A stretch of DNA of 17,899 nucleotides from Candidatus Poseidoniia archaeon. Lineage in GTDB: Archaea; Thermoplasmatota; Poseidoniia; MGIII; CG-Epi1. The stretch lies in NCBI GenBank assembly GCA_022449705.1, contig JAKURS010000013.1, positions 1-17,899 of the forward strand, read 5' to 3'. Under the pieces are notes generated by a model, which saw nothing but the letters and a program-made list of their open reading frames with translations, was not told where the DNA came from and did no database searches. A program made the translations under genes and the position numbers. This document shows, piece after piece, positions 6,226 through 12,189 of the stretch (positions are counted from its first letter, which is position 1; the number at the start of each line of letters is the position of its first letter).

Positions 6226-7023
6226 ATGGCAAAAACGCAGCGCAAGACGAAGGACCGCTGGAAGGGCAAGGCGTGGTATTCGCTCCACGCACCCGCCATG
6301 TTCAACTACGCCGTCATGGCCTGGACACCGGCCGACAGCCCGGAGGCTGTCACCGGCCGCGTGGCAGAGATTTCGCTCGACCGGCTCAGCGGTGACTTCG
6401 CCCAGAAGAACTACATCGTCCGCTTCCGTGTCGGCGAGGTGCGCGGACCCAACGCCTTCACCGCCTTCGACGGCCACCGCCTGACTACGGACTACAAGCG
6501 GGCTCTGACCCGCCGCCGCAACACCCGCGTCGACTGCAATTTCATCCTCACCACCGCCGATGATGTGCGGTTGCGGCTCAAGCCGATGCTGGTGGTCGAC
6601 AACCGCATCCGCGGCTCCCAGGAAAAGCTGCTCCGCGCGCGGACAACTGCGCTGGTGAGCGAGACGCTCTCCGGGCTGAGCCTGGCAGAGGGTCTGAAGC
6701 GTATCTATTCGGGCGAGCTGGCGCGTGAGCTGGCTAAGGAGCTACGCATCATCTACCTCACCCGCCGGGTCGAGATTGCCAAGATAGAGATGCTTTCGCC
6801 CGCCGTGCTGATGGATGTGCCACCTTCGGAAGAGGAGCTGGAGCGCATCCTGGCTGGGGAGGAGGCGGAAGATGGTGAAGCGGACGCGGAAGACGATTAC
6901 GAGTCACTCACCGTGCCGGAACTGAAAGAACTCCTGAAGGCGCAGGGACTGCCCGTTTCCGGCAGGAAGGCCGATCTCATCGAGCGGCTCTCGTCAGCCG
7001 GCAGCAACGAGGAAGAAGAGTAA
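6226..7023 (+). CDS. rps3ae: Ribosomal protein eS1 (S3Ae) with C-terminal SAP domain
   Basis: Residues 1-200 are small-subunit ribosomal protein eS1 (S3Ae), which sits near the mRNA exit on the 30S subunit. Family hallmarks are the basic start (KTKDRWKGKAWYSLHAP), GRVAEISLDRLSGDF (44-58) and a central NYIVRFRVGEVRG (62-74), followed by LTRRRNTRVD (94-103). The C-terminal third keeps the KRIYSGELARELAKE helix and the RRVEIAKIEML strand. An acidic linker (about 202-224) leads to residues 226-256, a clear SAP motif (SLTVPELKELLKAQGLPVSG then KADLIERL), a helix-extension-helix nucleic-acid-binding module not part of standard eS1. A Glu-rich tail ends the protein. The ATG has a GGAG ribosome-binding site. 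Ribosomal identity is secure, and the SAP motif is easily read. Confidence 0.95.
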   Translation: MAKTQRKTKDRWKGKAWYSLHAPAMFNYAVMAWTPADSPEAVTGRVAEISLDRLSGDFAQKNYIVRFRVGEVRGPNAFTAFDGHRLTTDYKRALTRRRNTRVDCNFILTTADDVRLRLKPMLVVDNRIRGSQEKLLRARTTALVSETLSGLSLAEGLKRIYSGELARELAKELRIIYLTRRVEIAKIEMLSPAVLMDVPPSEEELERILAGEEAEDGEADAEDDYESLTVPELKELLKAQGLPVSGRKADLIERLSSAGSNEEEE

Positions 7024-7056
7024 TCCGGCGATTGTCGGCAACTCCCGGTTCCGTTT

Positions 7057-7758
7057 CTAGGCAGCGCACTTCGCGCACGGCTCGACATACGCGTCGTAGA
7101 CGCCGTCCAGGAATTCCCATAGCGCCTGCGCAGCGTCCCCGGCCGCAGCTACTGCTGCGTCACGGCTCGTTGCGTCCCGGCACTCGCGCGCCAGGATGGC
7201 GCGCTCTTCGGCGCGATGTCGTAAATCGGCTTCCTCGTGGATAGTAAAGAATTCCACTGCACGCGGGTCGTCTAGCGCGTAATACTTCGCGAGGCCTTCG
7301 CGCTTGGTCCGCGAGACTTCGGGCACCTGCGACTCGTAGGCGTAGAGTGCCGCGACGCCGTTGCGATAGTCATCGCCATTGCAGATATCGCGCAGCGCGG
7401 CGACCGAGTCGTGCGTCGAGTCGAGCAGCTCCGCCGCCTGCGTGCTCTCGCGGCTGACGCCCAAGCCCTCGGCAAAGCGTAGCCAGAGCTCGGGGTGGTT
7501 GTCGGGCCCCTGCTCTTCCTCGACCAAGTTATCGAGCAGCTGCTGCCGCACGCTGATGTCGTCACAGCGGGAATGCACCGCGCTCACGTAGGTCGGGAAC
7601 GCCCTGACGTGCGCGTAGTACTGACGCGAGTACTCGTCCAGCGCCTCGCGTGGCAGCTCACCCCGGTTCCAGAGCTGGTAGAAAGGGTGGTCCAGCAGCG
7701 CGTGCTGCGCCACCGCTGCGTCAATCCTGTCCAGGAATACCTTGGTCGCTTTGTCCAT
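7057..7758 (-). CDS. CADD-like dimetal oxygenase, predicted p-aminobenzoate synthase
   Basis: A 233-residue protein of the haem-oxygenase-like dimetal family, closest by motif to Chlamydia CADD and its Nitrosomonas homologue. CADD makes p-aminobenzoate (for folate-type cofactors) by cleaving one of its own tyrosines with a Fe/Mn centre. The known metal ligands are all present with the same numbering: Glu81, His88 (LVEEEQGPDNH), Glu142 (YAYE), His174, Asp178, His181 (IHEEADLRH). The sacrificial Tyr27 (HPFYQLW) and Lys152 (SRTK) also match. The length is that of CADD. The ATG at 7758 has a GGAGAG Shine-Dalgarno 6 nt upstream. A TATA-like element lies about 117 nt upstream, giving an unusually long leader. 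No other folate gene is nearby. PqqC/TenA-type activity is the alternative, but the Tyr/Lys match argues for pABA. Confidence 0.9.
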   Translation of the reverse strand: MDKATKVFLDRIDAAVAQHALLDHPFYQLWNRGELPREALDEYSRQYYAHVRAFPTYVSAVHSRCDDISVRQQLLDNLVEEEQGPDNHPELWLRFAEGLGVSRESTQAAELLDSTHDSVAALRDICNGDDYRNGVAALYAYESQVPEVSRTKREGLAKYYALDDPRAVEFFTIHEEADLRHRAEERAILARECRDATSRDAAVAAAGDAAQALWEFLDGVYDAYVEPCAKCAA

Positions 7759-7848
7759 CTCAATCTCTCCTTTGGGCCGCTACCGCGGCAGTGAGGCACT
7801 CCCGGCCGGCTCAAAAGTATTGTGCCTCGCCCGTTGGGCAACACCTGA
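7759..7848 (-). promoter_or_regulatory. Possible structured 5' leader of the CADD-like gene
   Basis: From the predicted start site to the ATG the minus strand can form three consecutive hairpins. These are GCCC-AAC-GGGC (7839-7829); a perfect 7-bp stem GAGGCAC/GTGCCTC (7828-7822 with 7799-7793); and GCCGC-GGTA-GCGGC (7789-7776). The Shine-Dalgarno GGAGAG (7770-7765) follows. Other genes here seem to lack leaders, so this could be regulatory. No known riboswitch family was recognised. Confidence 0.35.
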
Positions 7849-7870
7849 TGTGTGGTATCTGTGTTTCCTA

Positions 7871-7880
7871 CTTATATACT
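7871..7880 (-). promoter_or_regulatory. TATA box of the CADD-like gene
   Basis: The minus strand reads AGTATATAAG, one of the best TATA matches in the window, directly after the egsA stop codon. It is about 117 nt upstream of the ATG, predicting transcription from near 7848 and a leader of about 90 nt. It indicates that this gene is not simply read through from egsA. Confidence 0.5.
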
Positions 7881-7885
7881 GGTCG

Positions 7886-8932
7886 TCAGGAAACAACACC
7901 AGTCTCACGCGCCGCCTGTTCAATCTTTTCCGGCGATTCGCGGTCCAGGATAGTGTAGCGCTGCGGCCGGATAGTTTTCGCCTCGCACAGCGCCTGCAAC
8001 ACGATATCGTCCCCGAACCCGAGCTGCTCTGCACTGATGGGCGCACCGGCCGCGGCGAGGGTGTCACGAATGCGCTCCCAGTCGCCGCCGTGAAGCTGCA
8101 TGGTAACAATCGAGCCGACACCGCACTGCTCTCCGTGCAGCGCTGGGCTGCTAGCGTTGGCATCGAGCCAGTGCGAGAACTTGTGCTCGCCGCCTGAGGC
8201 GGGCCGCGACGAGCCGGCAATCGACATCGCGACTCCCGACGAAATCAGCGCCTTGACAACCAGCCGCACCCCCTCCTCGCCGCCCTCGGCGACCAGCCCG
8301 GAGTTCTCCTCGACCAGTCGTGCAGTCATCTCCGAGAGTGCCGCCGCGTAGGCCGAGTATTCCTCGCCGCGGTCGCGCCCCAGCTGCCAGTCCAGCACCG
8401 CAGTCTGGTTACTGACGATGTCACCGATTCCCGCCGCCAGCAGCCGTCGCGGCGCCGAGGCGATTATGGTGGTGTCGGCGACCACCGCAATCGGCGGACG
8501 CGCCTCCATCGAGGTCTTCTGGCCAGCGGCGCGAATCGAGGCGCGCGCCGAGGCGAAACCATCGTGCGATGCCGCGGTCGGGACCGAGATGAACGGAAGA
8601 TCGAGGTGGTAGCCTGCCTGCTTAGCAAGATCAACGGGGCGGCCCCCACCCACGCCGGCGAGGAAGCCGCAGCCCTCCGCGGCCGCCTCGACCCGCGCCA
8701 GCTCCTCCATGCTGGCGCCGTCGATTTCGATGACCGCGACCGGGTGGCCGGTCTCCTCGAGGTAGGCAAGCACGCGGTCACCCGCTACCTTGCGCGTGAC
8801 CGCGTCACAGACCAGCAACCCACGCTCGGGCAGGTCCAGCTCGGCGATTACTGCTGGCAGCTGCTCGATGACTCCGGGGCCAGTGACAACCATTCGCGGA
8901 AGTACCATCGAGCGCGGAGGACGCGGTTTCAT
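7886..8932 (-). CDS. egsA: sn-Glycerol-1-phosphate dehydrogenase
   Basis: Zinc-dependent NAD(P)H enzyme that reduces dihydroxyacetone phosphate to sn-glycerol-1-phosphate, the backbone of archaeal ether lipids. The 348 residues match the family length. Visible are the nucleotide-binding GVGGGRPVDLAK (93-104), PTAASHDG (118-125), GIGDIVSNQTAVLDW (168-182) with zinc ligand Asp171, SGGEHKFSHWLD (246-257) with His250, and HGEQCGVG (266-273) with His266. I keep the ATG at 8932, because a TATA-like GTTAAAC lies about 24 nt upstream. An in-frame ATG eight codons in (8908) is the alternative. The gene diverges from the FKBP gene. Identity is secure. Its presence is informative about lineage, since Marine Group II genomes have been reported without it. 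Confidence 0.95.
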   Translation of the reverse strand: MKPRPPRSMVLPRMVVTGPGVIEQLPAVIAELDLPERGLLVCDAVTRKVAGDRVLAYLEETGHPVAVIEIDGASMEELARVEAAAEGCGFLAGVGGGRPVDLAKQAGYHLDLPFISVPTAASHDGFASARASIRAAGQKTSMEARPPIAVVADTTIIASAPRRLLAAGIGDIVSNQTAVLDWQLGRDRGEEYSAYAAALSEMTARLVEENSGLVAEGGEEGVRLVVKALISSGVAMSIAGSSRPASGGEHKFSHWLDANASSPALHGEQCGVGSIVTMQLHGGDWERIRDTLAAAGAPISAEQLGFGDDIVLQALCEAKTIRPQRYTILDRESPEKIEQAARETGVVS

Positions 8933-8952
8933 GACGGCGCAGTGAGCGCCAT

Positions 8953-8959
8953 GTTTAAC
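8953..8959 (-). promoter_or_regulatory. TATA-like element of egsA
   Basis: The minus strand reads GTTAAAC, centred about 24 nt upstream of the ATG at 8932. This fits a leaderless transcript and favours the upstream of the two possible starts. Confidence 0.4.
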
Positions 8960-9011
8960 CCTACTGCGTTCACGGATGGTGTTAGCGAAAGCAACTACAC
9001 TGACACAACCG

Positions 9012-9019
9012 CTTAATAC
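9012..9019 (+). promoter_or_regulatory. TATA-like element of the FKBP gene
   Basis: CTTAATAC is centred about 25 nt upstream of the ATG at 9040, and no Shine-Dalgarno is visible. A leaderless transcript is expected. Confidence 0.4.
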
Positions 9020-9039
9020 GACTGCATTTACGCGGCGCC

Positions 9040-9864
9040 ATGCGGGATGGCGACATCATCACCCTCGACTATGAGGGGCGCACCGACGGCGAGCTGTTCG
9101 ACACTACACTGGAAGAGGTCGCCAAAGCGGATGACGTCCACGAGGAGGGGCACATCTACGAGCCTATCACGGTCATCATCGGTGAGGGACGCCTCGTGCC
9201 CGGACTCGATGCGGCGTTGAAGAAAGCAAAGGTTGGCGAAGCGAGCGAGGCGACGCTGCCACCTGACGAGGCGTACGGCCAGCGCGACCCGAAGCTCATC
9301 GAGACCATGTCGCGAAAACGGTTCGACCGTGCCTGCCCCGACGCCAAGGGCTACTCCGGCGAGGAGCTGGAAATTGAGGGGCGGCATGCGCACCTCGTCG
9401 CAATCTACGGCTCGCGCGTGCGGGTCGATTTCAACCAGCACCTGGCGGGGAAAGAGCTGGTCTTCAAGTTCACCATCAAGTCGAAGGTCTCGAAAGCGGC
9501 CGACAAGGTCGCGGCGCTGTTCAACATGGAGTACCTGTCAGGAGAGGAACCGCAAGTGAAACTTACCGAAAAGCACGCCGAAATCACCCTCCCCGACCGC
9601 TGCAAGTTCGACCCTGCCTGGTTCCAGGCCAAGTATCGCGTCGTCGCGGCTCTGCGCAAGCACACCGACCTGGAAGAGATAACGTTCATCGAGAGCTACG
9701 AAGGCACCAAGCCGGAGCCGAAGAAAACGAAGAAGAAAGCGCCGGTGAAAAAGAAGACGAAGAAGGCTGCGAGCAAGAAGAAAGCGCCGGCAAAAAAGAA
9801 GACGAAGAAGGCTGCAAGCAAGAAGAAAGCGGCGCCGAAGAAGAAAAAGGTTGCGAAGAAGTAG
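9040..9864 (+). CDS. FKBP-type prolyl isomerase with lysine-rich tail
   Basis: A 274-residue long archaeal FKBP that catalyses cis-trans isomerisation of prolyl bonds and acts as a folding chaperone. Residues 1-85 hold the first half of the FKBP fold (DYEGRTDGELFDTT, IIGEGRLVPGLDAALKKAKVGE, then PPDEAYGQRDP). The insert-in-flap chaperone region (about 86-127) follows. The FKBP fold is completed by VRVDFNQHLAGKELVFKFTI (127-146). Residues 150-222 are the extra C-terminal domain of long archaeal FKBPs. Residues 224-274 are an almost pure Lys/Ala/Pro tail resembling the histone H1 C-terminus, built from a 15-residue repeat. The tail suggests contact with nucleic acid or ribosomes, which is inference. 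The stop is 1 nt from the convergent cysS stop. FKBP identity is secure. Confidence 0.93.
   Translation: MRDGDIITLDYEGRTDGELFDTTLEEVAKADDVHEEGHIYEPITVIIGEGRLVPGLDAALKKAKVGEASEATLPPDEAYGQRDPKLIETMSRKRFDRACPDAKGYSGEELEIEGRHAHLVAIYGSRVRVDFNQHLAGKELVFKFTIKSKVSKAADKVAALFNMEYLSGEEPQVKLTEKHAEITLPDRCKFDPAWFQAKYRVVAALRKHTDLEEITFIESYEGTKPEPKKTKKKAPVKKKTKKAASKKKAPAKKKTKKAASKKKAAPKKKKVAKK
9736..9862 (+). repeat. 45-bp in-frame tandem repeat coding for the lysine-rich tail
   Basis: Units starting AAAGCG at 9736, 9781 and 9826 are spaced exactly 45 nt apart; the third is incomplete. Units 1 and 2 differ by only a few bases and encode a 15-residue Lys/Ala/Pro block. The near identity at DNA level suggests recent expansion by slippage or unequal exchange. 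Confidence 0.85.
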
Positions 9865-9865
9865 T

Positions 9866-11281
9866 TCAGGTCCGCCGCCAGCGTACGCCGTCCGGCGTGT
9901 CCTGCACCTCGACCCCCTGCGCCGCGAGTTCATCGCGTATCCGGTCCGCCTCCGCCCACTCTTTCGCTGCGCGCGCCGCCTCGCGCTGCGCTAGCAGCGC
10001 CTCGATTTCGGCGTCGCCCGGCCCCGTCGCCTCGCGGGGGGCGAACAGCCCGAGCACCTTGCCGCCCAGCTCCTCGAAGGCGGCGACGACCGCGTCGCGC
10101 AGTTCTGAATCAAGAGTCCCAGGTTCGTACCGGTTCGCCTCGCGTGCCAGTCCGAAGAGCGCAGCGAGAGCCTCGCGAGTGTTGAAGTCGTCGTCCATCG
10201 CCGTCGTAAAGTCGGCCCGGGCGGTCGTGACGGCGTCGTGCAGCGCCTCAGGCTGCCCGTCACCGCCAGACGCGGTGCGGTAGCGGTGGAGTGTTGCCGC
10301 CAGCCGGTCGTGAGCAGATGCTGCTTCATCAAGCGCCGCATCGCTGAAGTCGATGGGCGAACGGTAGTGGGCGTTGAGCAGGTAGAAGCGCACTACCTCG
10401 GCGCTGGCGTACTGGAGCACGTCACGCACCAGGAAGAAATTGTCGAGCGACTTTGACATCTTCTCCTCGTCGACGGTCAGGAAGCCGGTGTGCAACCAGT
10501 ATTTCACCATCGGATGCTTTCCGGTGTGGCACTCGGTCTGCAGGATTTCCGACTCGTGGTGCGGGAACTTCAGGTCGCTGCCACCTCCATGGATGTCGAA
10601 CTGCGGCCCCAGCAGCGTGAGTGACATCGCCGAGCACTCAATGTGCCATCCCGGGCGGCCAGTGCCCCACGGCGAATCCCAACTCGGCTCACCCTCGCGG
10701 GCGCCCTTCCAGAGCGCGAAGTCGGCCGGGTTGCGCTTGCGCGGGTCGACTGCGACCCGCGCGCCCGCCTCAAGTTCTTCCAGCGACTGCCCGGTCAGCG
10801 TGCCGAACTGCTCGCGCGCCGACGGCACGTCGAAGTAGACGTCGGGCGCAAGCGCCCCCTCTGCCGGTTCGGCAACGTAGGCGTGCCCCTTCGCCAGCAG
10901 GTCGGCGATGACTGCAACCATCTGCTCGACGTAAGCGGTCGCGCGCGGCATCTGGTGCGGTGGGAGCACACCGAGTGCTGTCAGGTCGGCGGTGGTGCGC
11001 GCGATATAGCGCTCGGCCAGATCCGCCGGCGCGACGCCTTCCTCGGCGGCGCGCGCGATTATCTTGTCATCGATGTCGGTGTGGTTCTGGATATGCTCGA
11101 CAGCGTAGCCGGAGTGCTCGAGCCAGCGCCGGATGGCGTCGAACGAGACGTAGCTGCGCGCGTGGCCCAGGTGCATGTCGTTGTAGACCGTCAGGCCGCA
11201 GACGTACATTCGCACGCGTCCCGGCTCGCGCGGCGCGAACTCCTCGAGCTCGCGACTGGCGCTGTTATGGACCTTCAGCAC
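9866..11281 (-). CDS. cysS: Cysteinyl-tRNA synthetase
   Basis: Class I aminoacyl-tRNA synthetase that charges tRNA-Cys. The 471 residues match the bacterial/archaeal CysS length. Visible are MYVCGLTVYNDMHLGHAR (25-42), with zinc ligand Cys28 and the HIGH-type HLGH; NHTDIDDKI (66-74); GWHIECSAMS (211-220) with Cys216; FPHHESEI (239-246) with His241 and Glu245; and KMSKS (274-278). The DALR anticodon-binding helices follow, with a C-terminal region ending EWAEADRIRDELAAQGVEVQDTP. The start is GTG at 11281, the natural family start (LKVHNSASRELEEF). It lies about 24 nt from an AT core shared with the divergent fpg gene. A standard cysS shows this archaeon charges tRNA-Cys directly, although the SepRS route elsewhere cannot be excluded. 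Confidence 0.96.
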   Translation of the reverse strand: MLKVHNSASRELEEFAPREPGRVRMYVCGLTVYNDMHLGHARSYVSFDAIRRWLEHSGYAVEHIQNHTDIDDKIIARAAEEGVAPADLAERYIARTTADLTALGVLPPHQMPRATAYVEQMVAVIADLLAKGHAYVAEPAEGALAPDVYFDVPSAREQFGTLTGQSLEELEAGARVAVDPRKRNPADFALWKGAREGEPSWDSPWGTGRPGWHIECSAMSLTLLGPQFDIHGGGSDLKFPHHESEILQTECHTGKHPMVKYWLHTGFLTVDEEKMSKSLDNFFLVRDVLQYASAEVVRFYLLNAHYRSPIDFSDAALDEAASAHDRLAATLHRYRTASGGDGQPEALHDAVTTARADFTTAMDDDFNTREALAALFGLAREANRYEPGTLDSELRDAVVAAFEELGGKVLGLFAPREATGPGDAEIEALLAQREAARAAKEWAEADRIRDELAAQGVEVQDTPDGVRWRRT

Positions 11282-11301
11282 ACGGTGCGAGGGTGGGCCG
11301 G

Positions 11302-11309
11302 ATTAAAAC
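11302..11309. promoter_or_regulatory. Shared TATA-like core of cysS and fpg
   Basis: ATTAAAAC on the plus strand (GTTTTAAT on the minus strand) is the only AT-rich core in the 47-nt gap. Its centre is about 24 nt from the cysS GTG (11281) and about 24 nt from the fpg GTG (11329). It could direct leaderless transcription both ways. Confidence 0.45.
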
Positions 11310-11328
11310 TGCTCCCGCCTGCAGCCAC

Positions 11329-12114
11329 GTGCCGGAGCTTCCCGAAGTCGAAACCTGCCGCCGTGCGCTCGCGCCGCTGCTGGTGGGGCGCACCCTCACC
11401 GCCGCCGAAGCCATCTGGCCGCGCGCCGCGGCAACCCCGCTGGAAGTCGCCGGCCGCCGCATCGTGCGGCTCGACCGCCGCGGCAAGTTCCTGCTGCTGC
11501 GGCTCGACCGCGGCTGGCTTGTCGTTCACTTGCGCATGACCGGGCGGCTGGTGGTGGCGCGCGAGCCACCAGCGCGGACGACGGCCGCCTTCCGGCTCGA
11601 CAGCGGCGACTGGTTCTGCCTCGTTGATATGCGCAAGTTCGGGCGCGCCTGGCAGGTCGCCCGCGCCAGCGAGGTGGTGGGCCACCTCGGCCCCGAGCCG
11701 CTCTCGCGCACCTTCACCGCCGCCCGCTTCGAGGCAATGCTGGCGCCTCGTCGGGCGCGGCTGAAGCCGCTACTGCTCAACCAGCGCTTCCTGGCAGGAC
11801 TGGGGAACATCTACGTAGACGAGTCGCTCCACGCCGCGCGCATCCACCCGCTGCGGACCGCCGACTCGCTCTCCGCCGGCGAAGTGCGGCGGCTGCACCG
11901 GCGCGTCCGCACTATCCTGCGCGCTGCCATCACCGCGGGGGGGACAACCATCCAGAACTTCGCAGGCCCGGACGGTACGCCAGGGCGCTTCCGCAGCCAG
12001 TTGCGCGTCTTCCGTCGCGGCGGTGAGCCGTGCTACCATTGCGGAACGACCATTGAGCGCAGCGTCGTCGCGCAGAGGGGCACCCATTTCTGTCCGCGCT
12101 GCCAACCGCTCTGA
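11329..12114 (+). CDS. mutM: Formamidopyrimidine-DNA glycosylase (Fpg/MutM family)
   Basis: Base-excision repair glycosylase/AP lyase that removes oxidised purines such as 8-oxoguanine. The protein starts (GTG)PELPEVE: after loss of Met, the N-terminal Pro is the catalytic nucleophile, followed by the essential Glu. This fixes the GTG at 11329 as the start even though the frame stays open far upstream. Also visible are RRGKFLLLRL with Lys53, the void-filling triad Met70 (LRMTG), Arg102 and Phe104 (MRKFG), the H2TH motif GLGNIYVDESLHAARIHP (157-174), and the C-terminal zinc finger Cys235/238/255/258 with the conserved Arg250. Length (261) is slightly short of the usual 270. The family is mainly bacterial and patchy in archaea, so acquisition by transfer is plausible. 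Nei-type specificity is an alternative. Confidence 0.94.
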   Translation: MPELPEVETCRRALAPLLVGRTLTAAEAIWPRAAATPLEVAGRRIVRLDRRGKFLLLRLDRGWLVVHLRMTGRLVVAREPPARTTAAFRLDSGDWFCLVDMRKFGRAWQVARASEVVGHLGPEPLSRTFTAARFEAMLAPRRARLKPLLLNQRFLAGLGNIYVDESLHAARIHPLRTADSLSAGEVRRLHRRVRTILRAAITAGGTTIQNFAGPDGTPGRFRSQLRVFRRGGEPCYHCGTTIERSVVAQRGTHFCPRCQPL

Positions 12115-12116
12115 AT

Positions 12117-12136
12117 CCTTTATTTAGACGCTTTTT
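12117..12136 (+). terminator. Possible T-rich terminator after mutM
   Basis: Two T-rich tracts (CTTTATTTAG and CTTTTTCG) follow the mutM stop within 20 nt. Archaeal termination commonly uses such oligo-T tracts. The rest of the 75-nt convergent gap shows nothing else. Confidence 0.35.
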
Positions 12137-12189
12137 CGACTCTGAACTATAGTCGCTCGTTGCCGGTGGGTTTAGGGTTTTCTCGGCGC

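Noticed and set aside
9014..9030. T7-promoter-like start TAATACGACT
   Set aside because: Only the first ten bases match and the rest of the phage promoter is absent. It sits at the TATA position of the FKBP gene, so chance similarity is the better reading.
9736..9862. Regular 45-nt repeats suggesting a CRISPR array
   Set aside because: The repeats are contiguous without spacers, in frame, and encode the lysine-rich tail of the FKBP gene.
10960..11328. In-frame open extension upstream of the Fpg start
   Set aside because: It is antisense to cysS, and the Fpg catalytic proline must directly follow the initiator, which fixes the start at 11329.
12115..12189. Possible small RNA in the gap between mutM and the lamin-tail gene
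   Set aside because: Only 75 nt between convergent genes; T-rich tracts are explained by termination and no clear fold was found.
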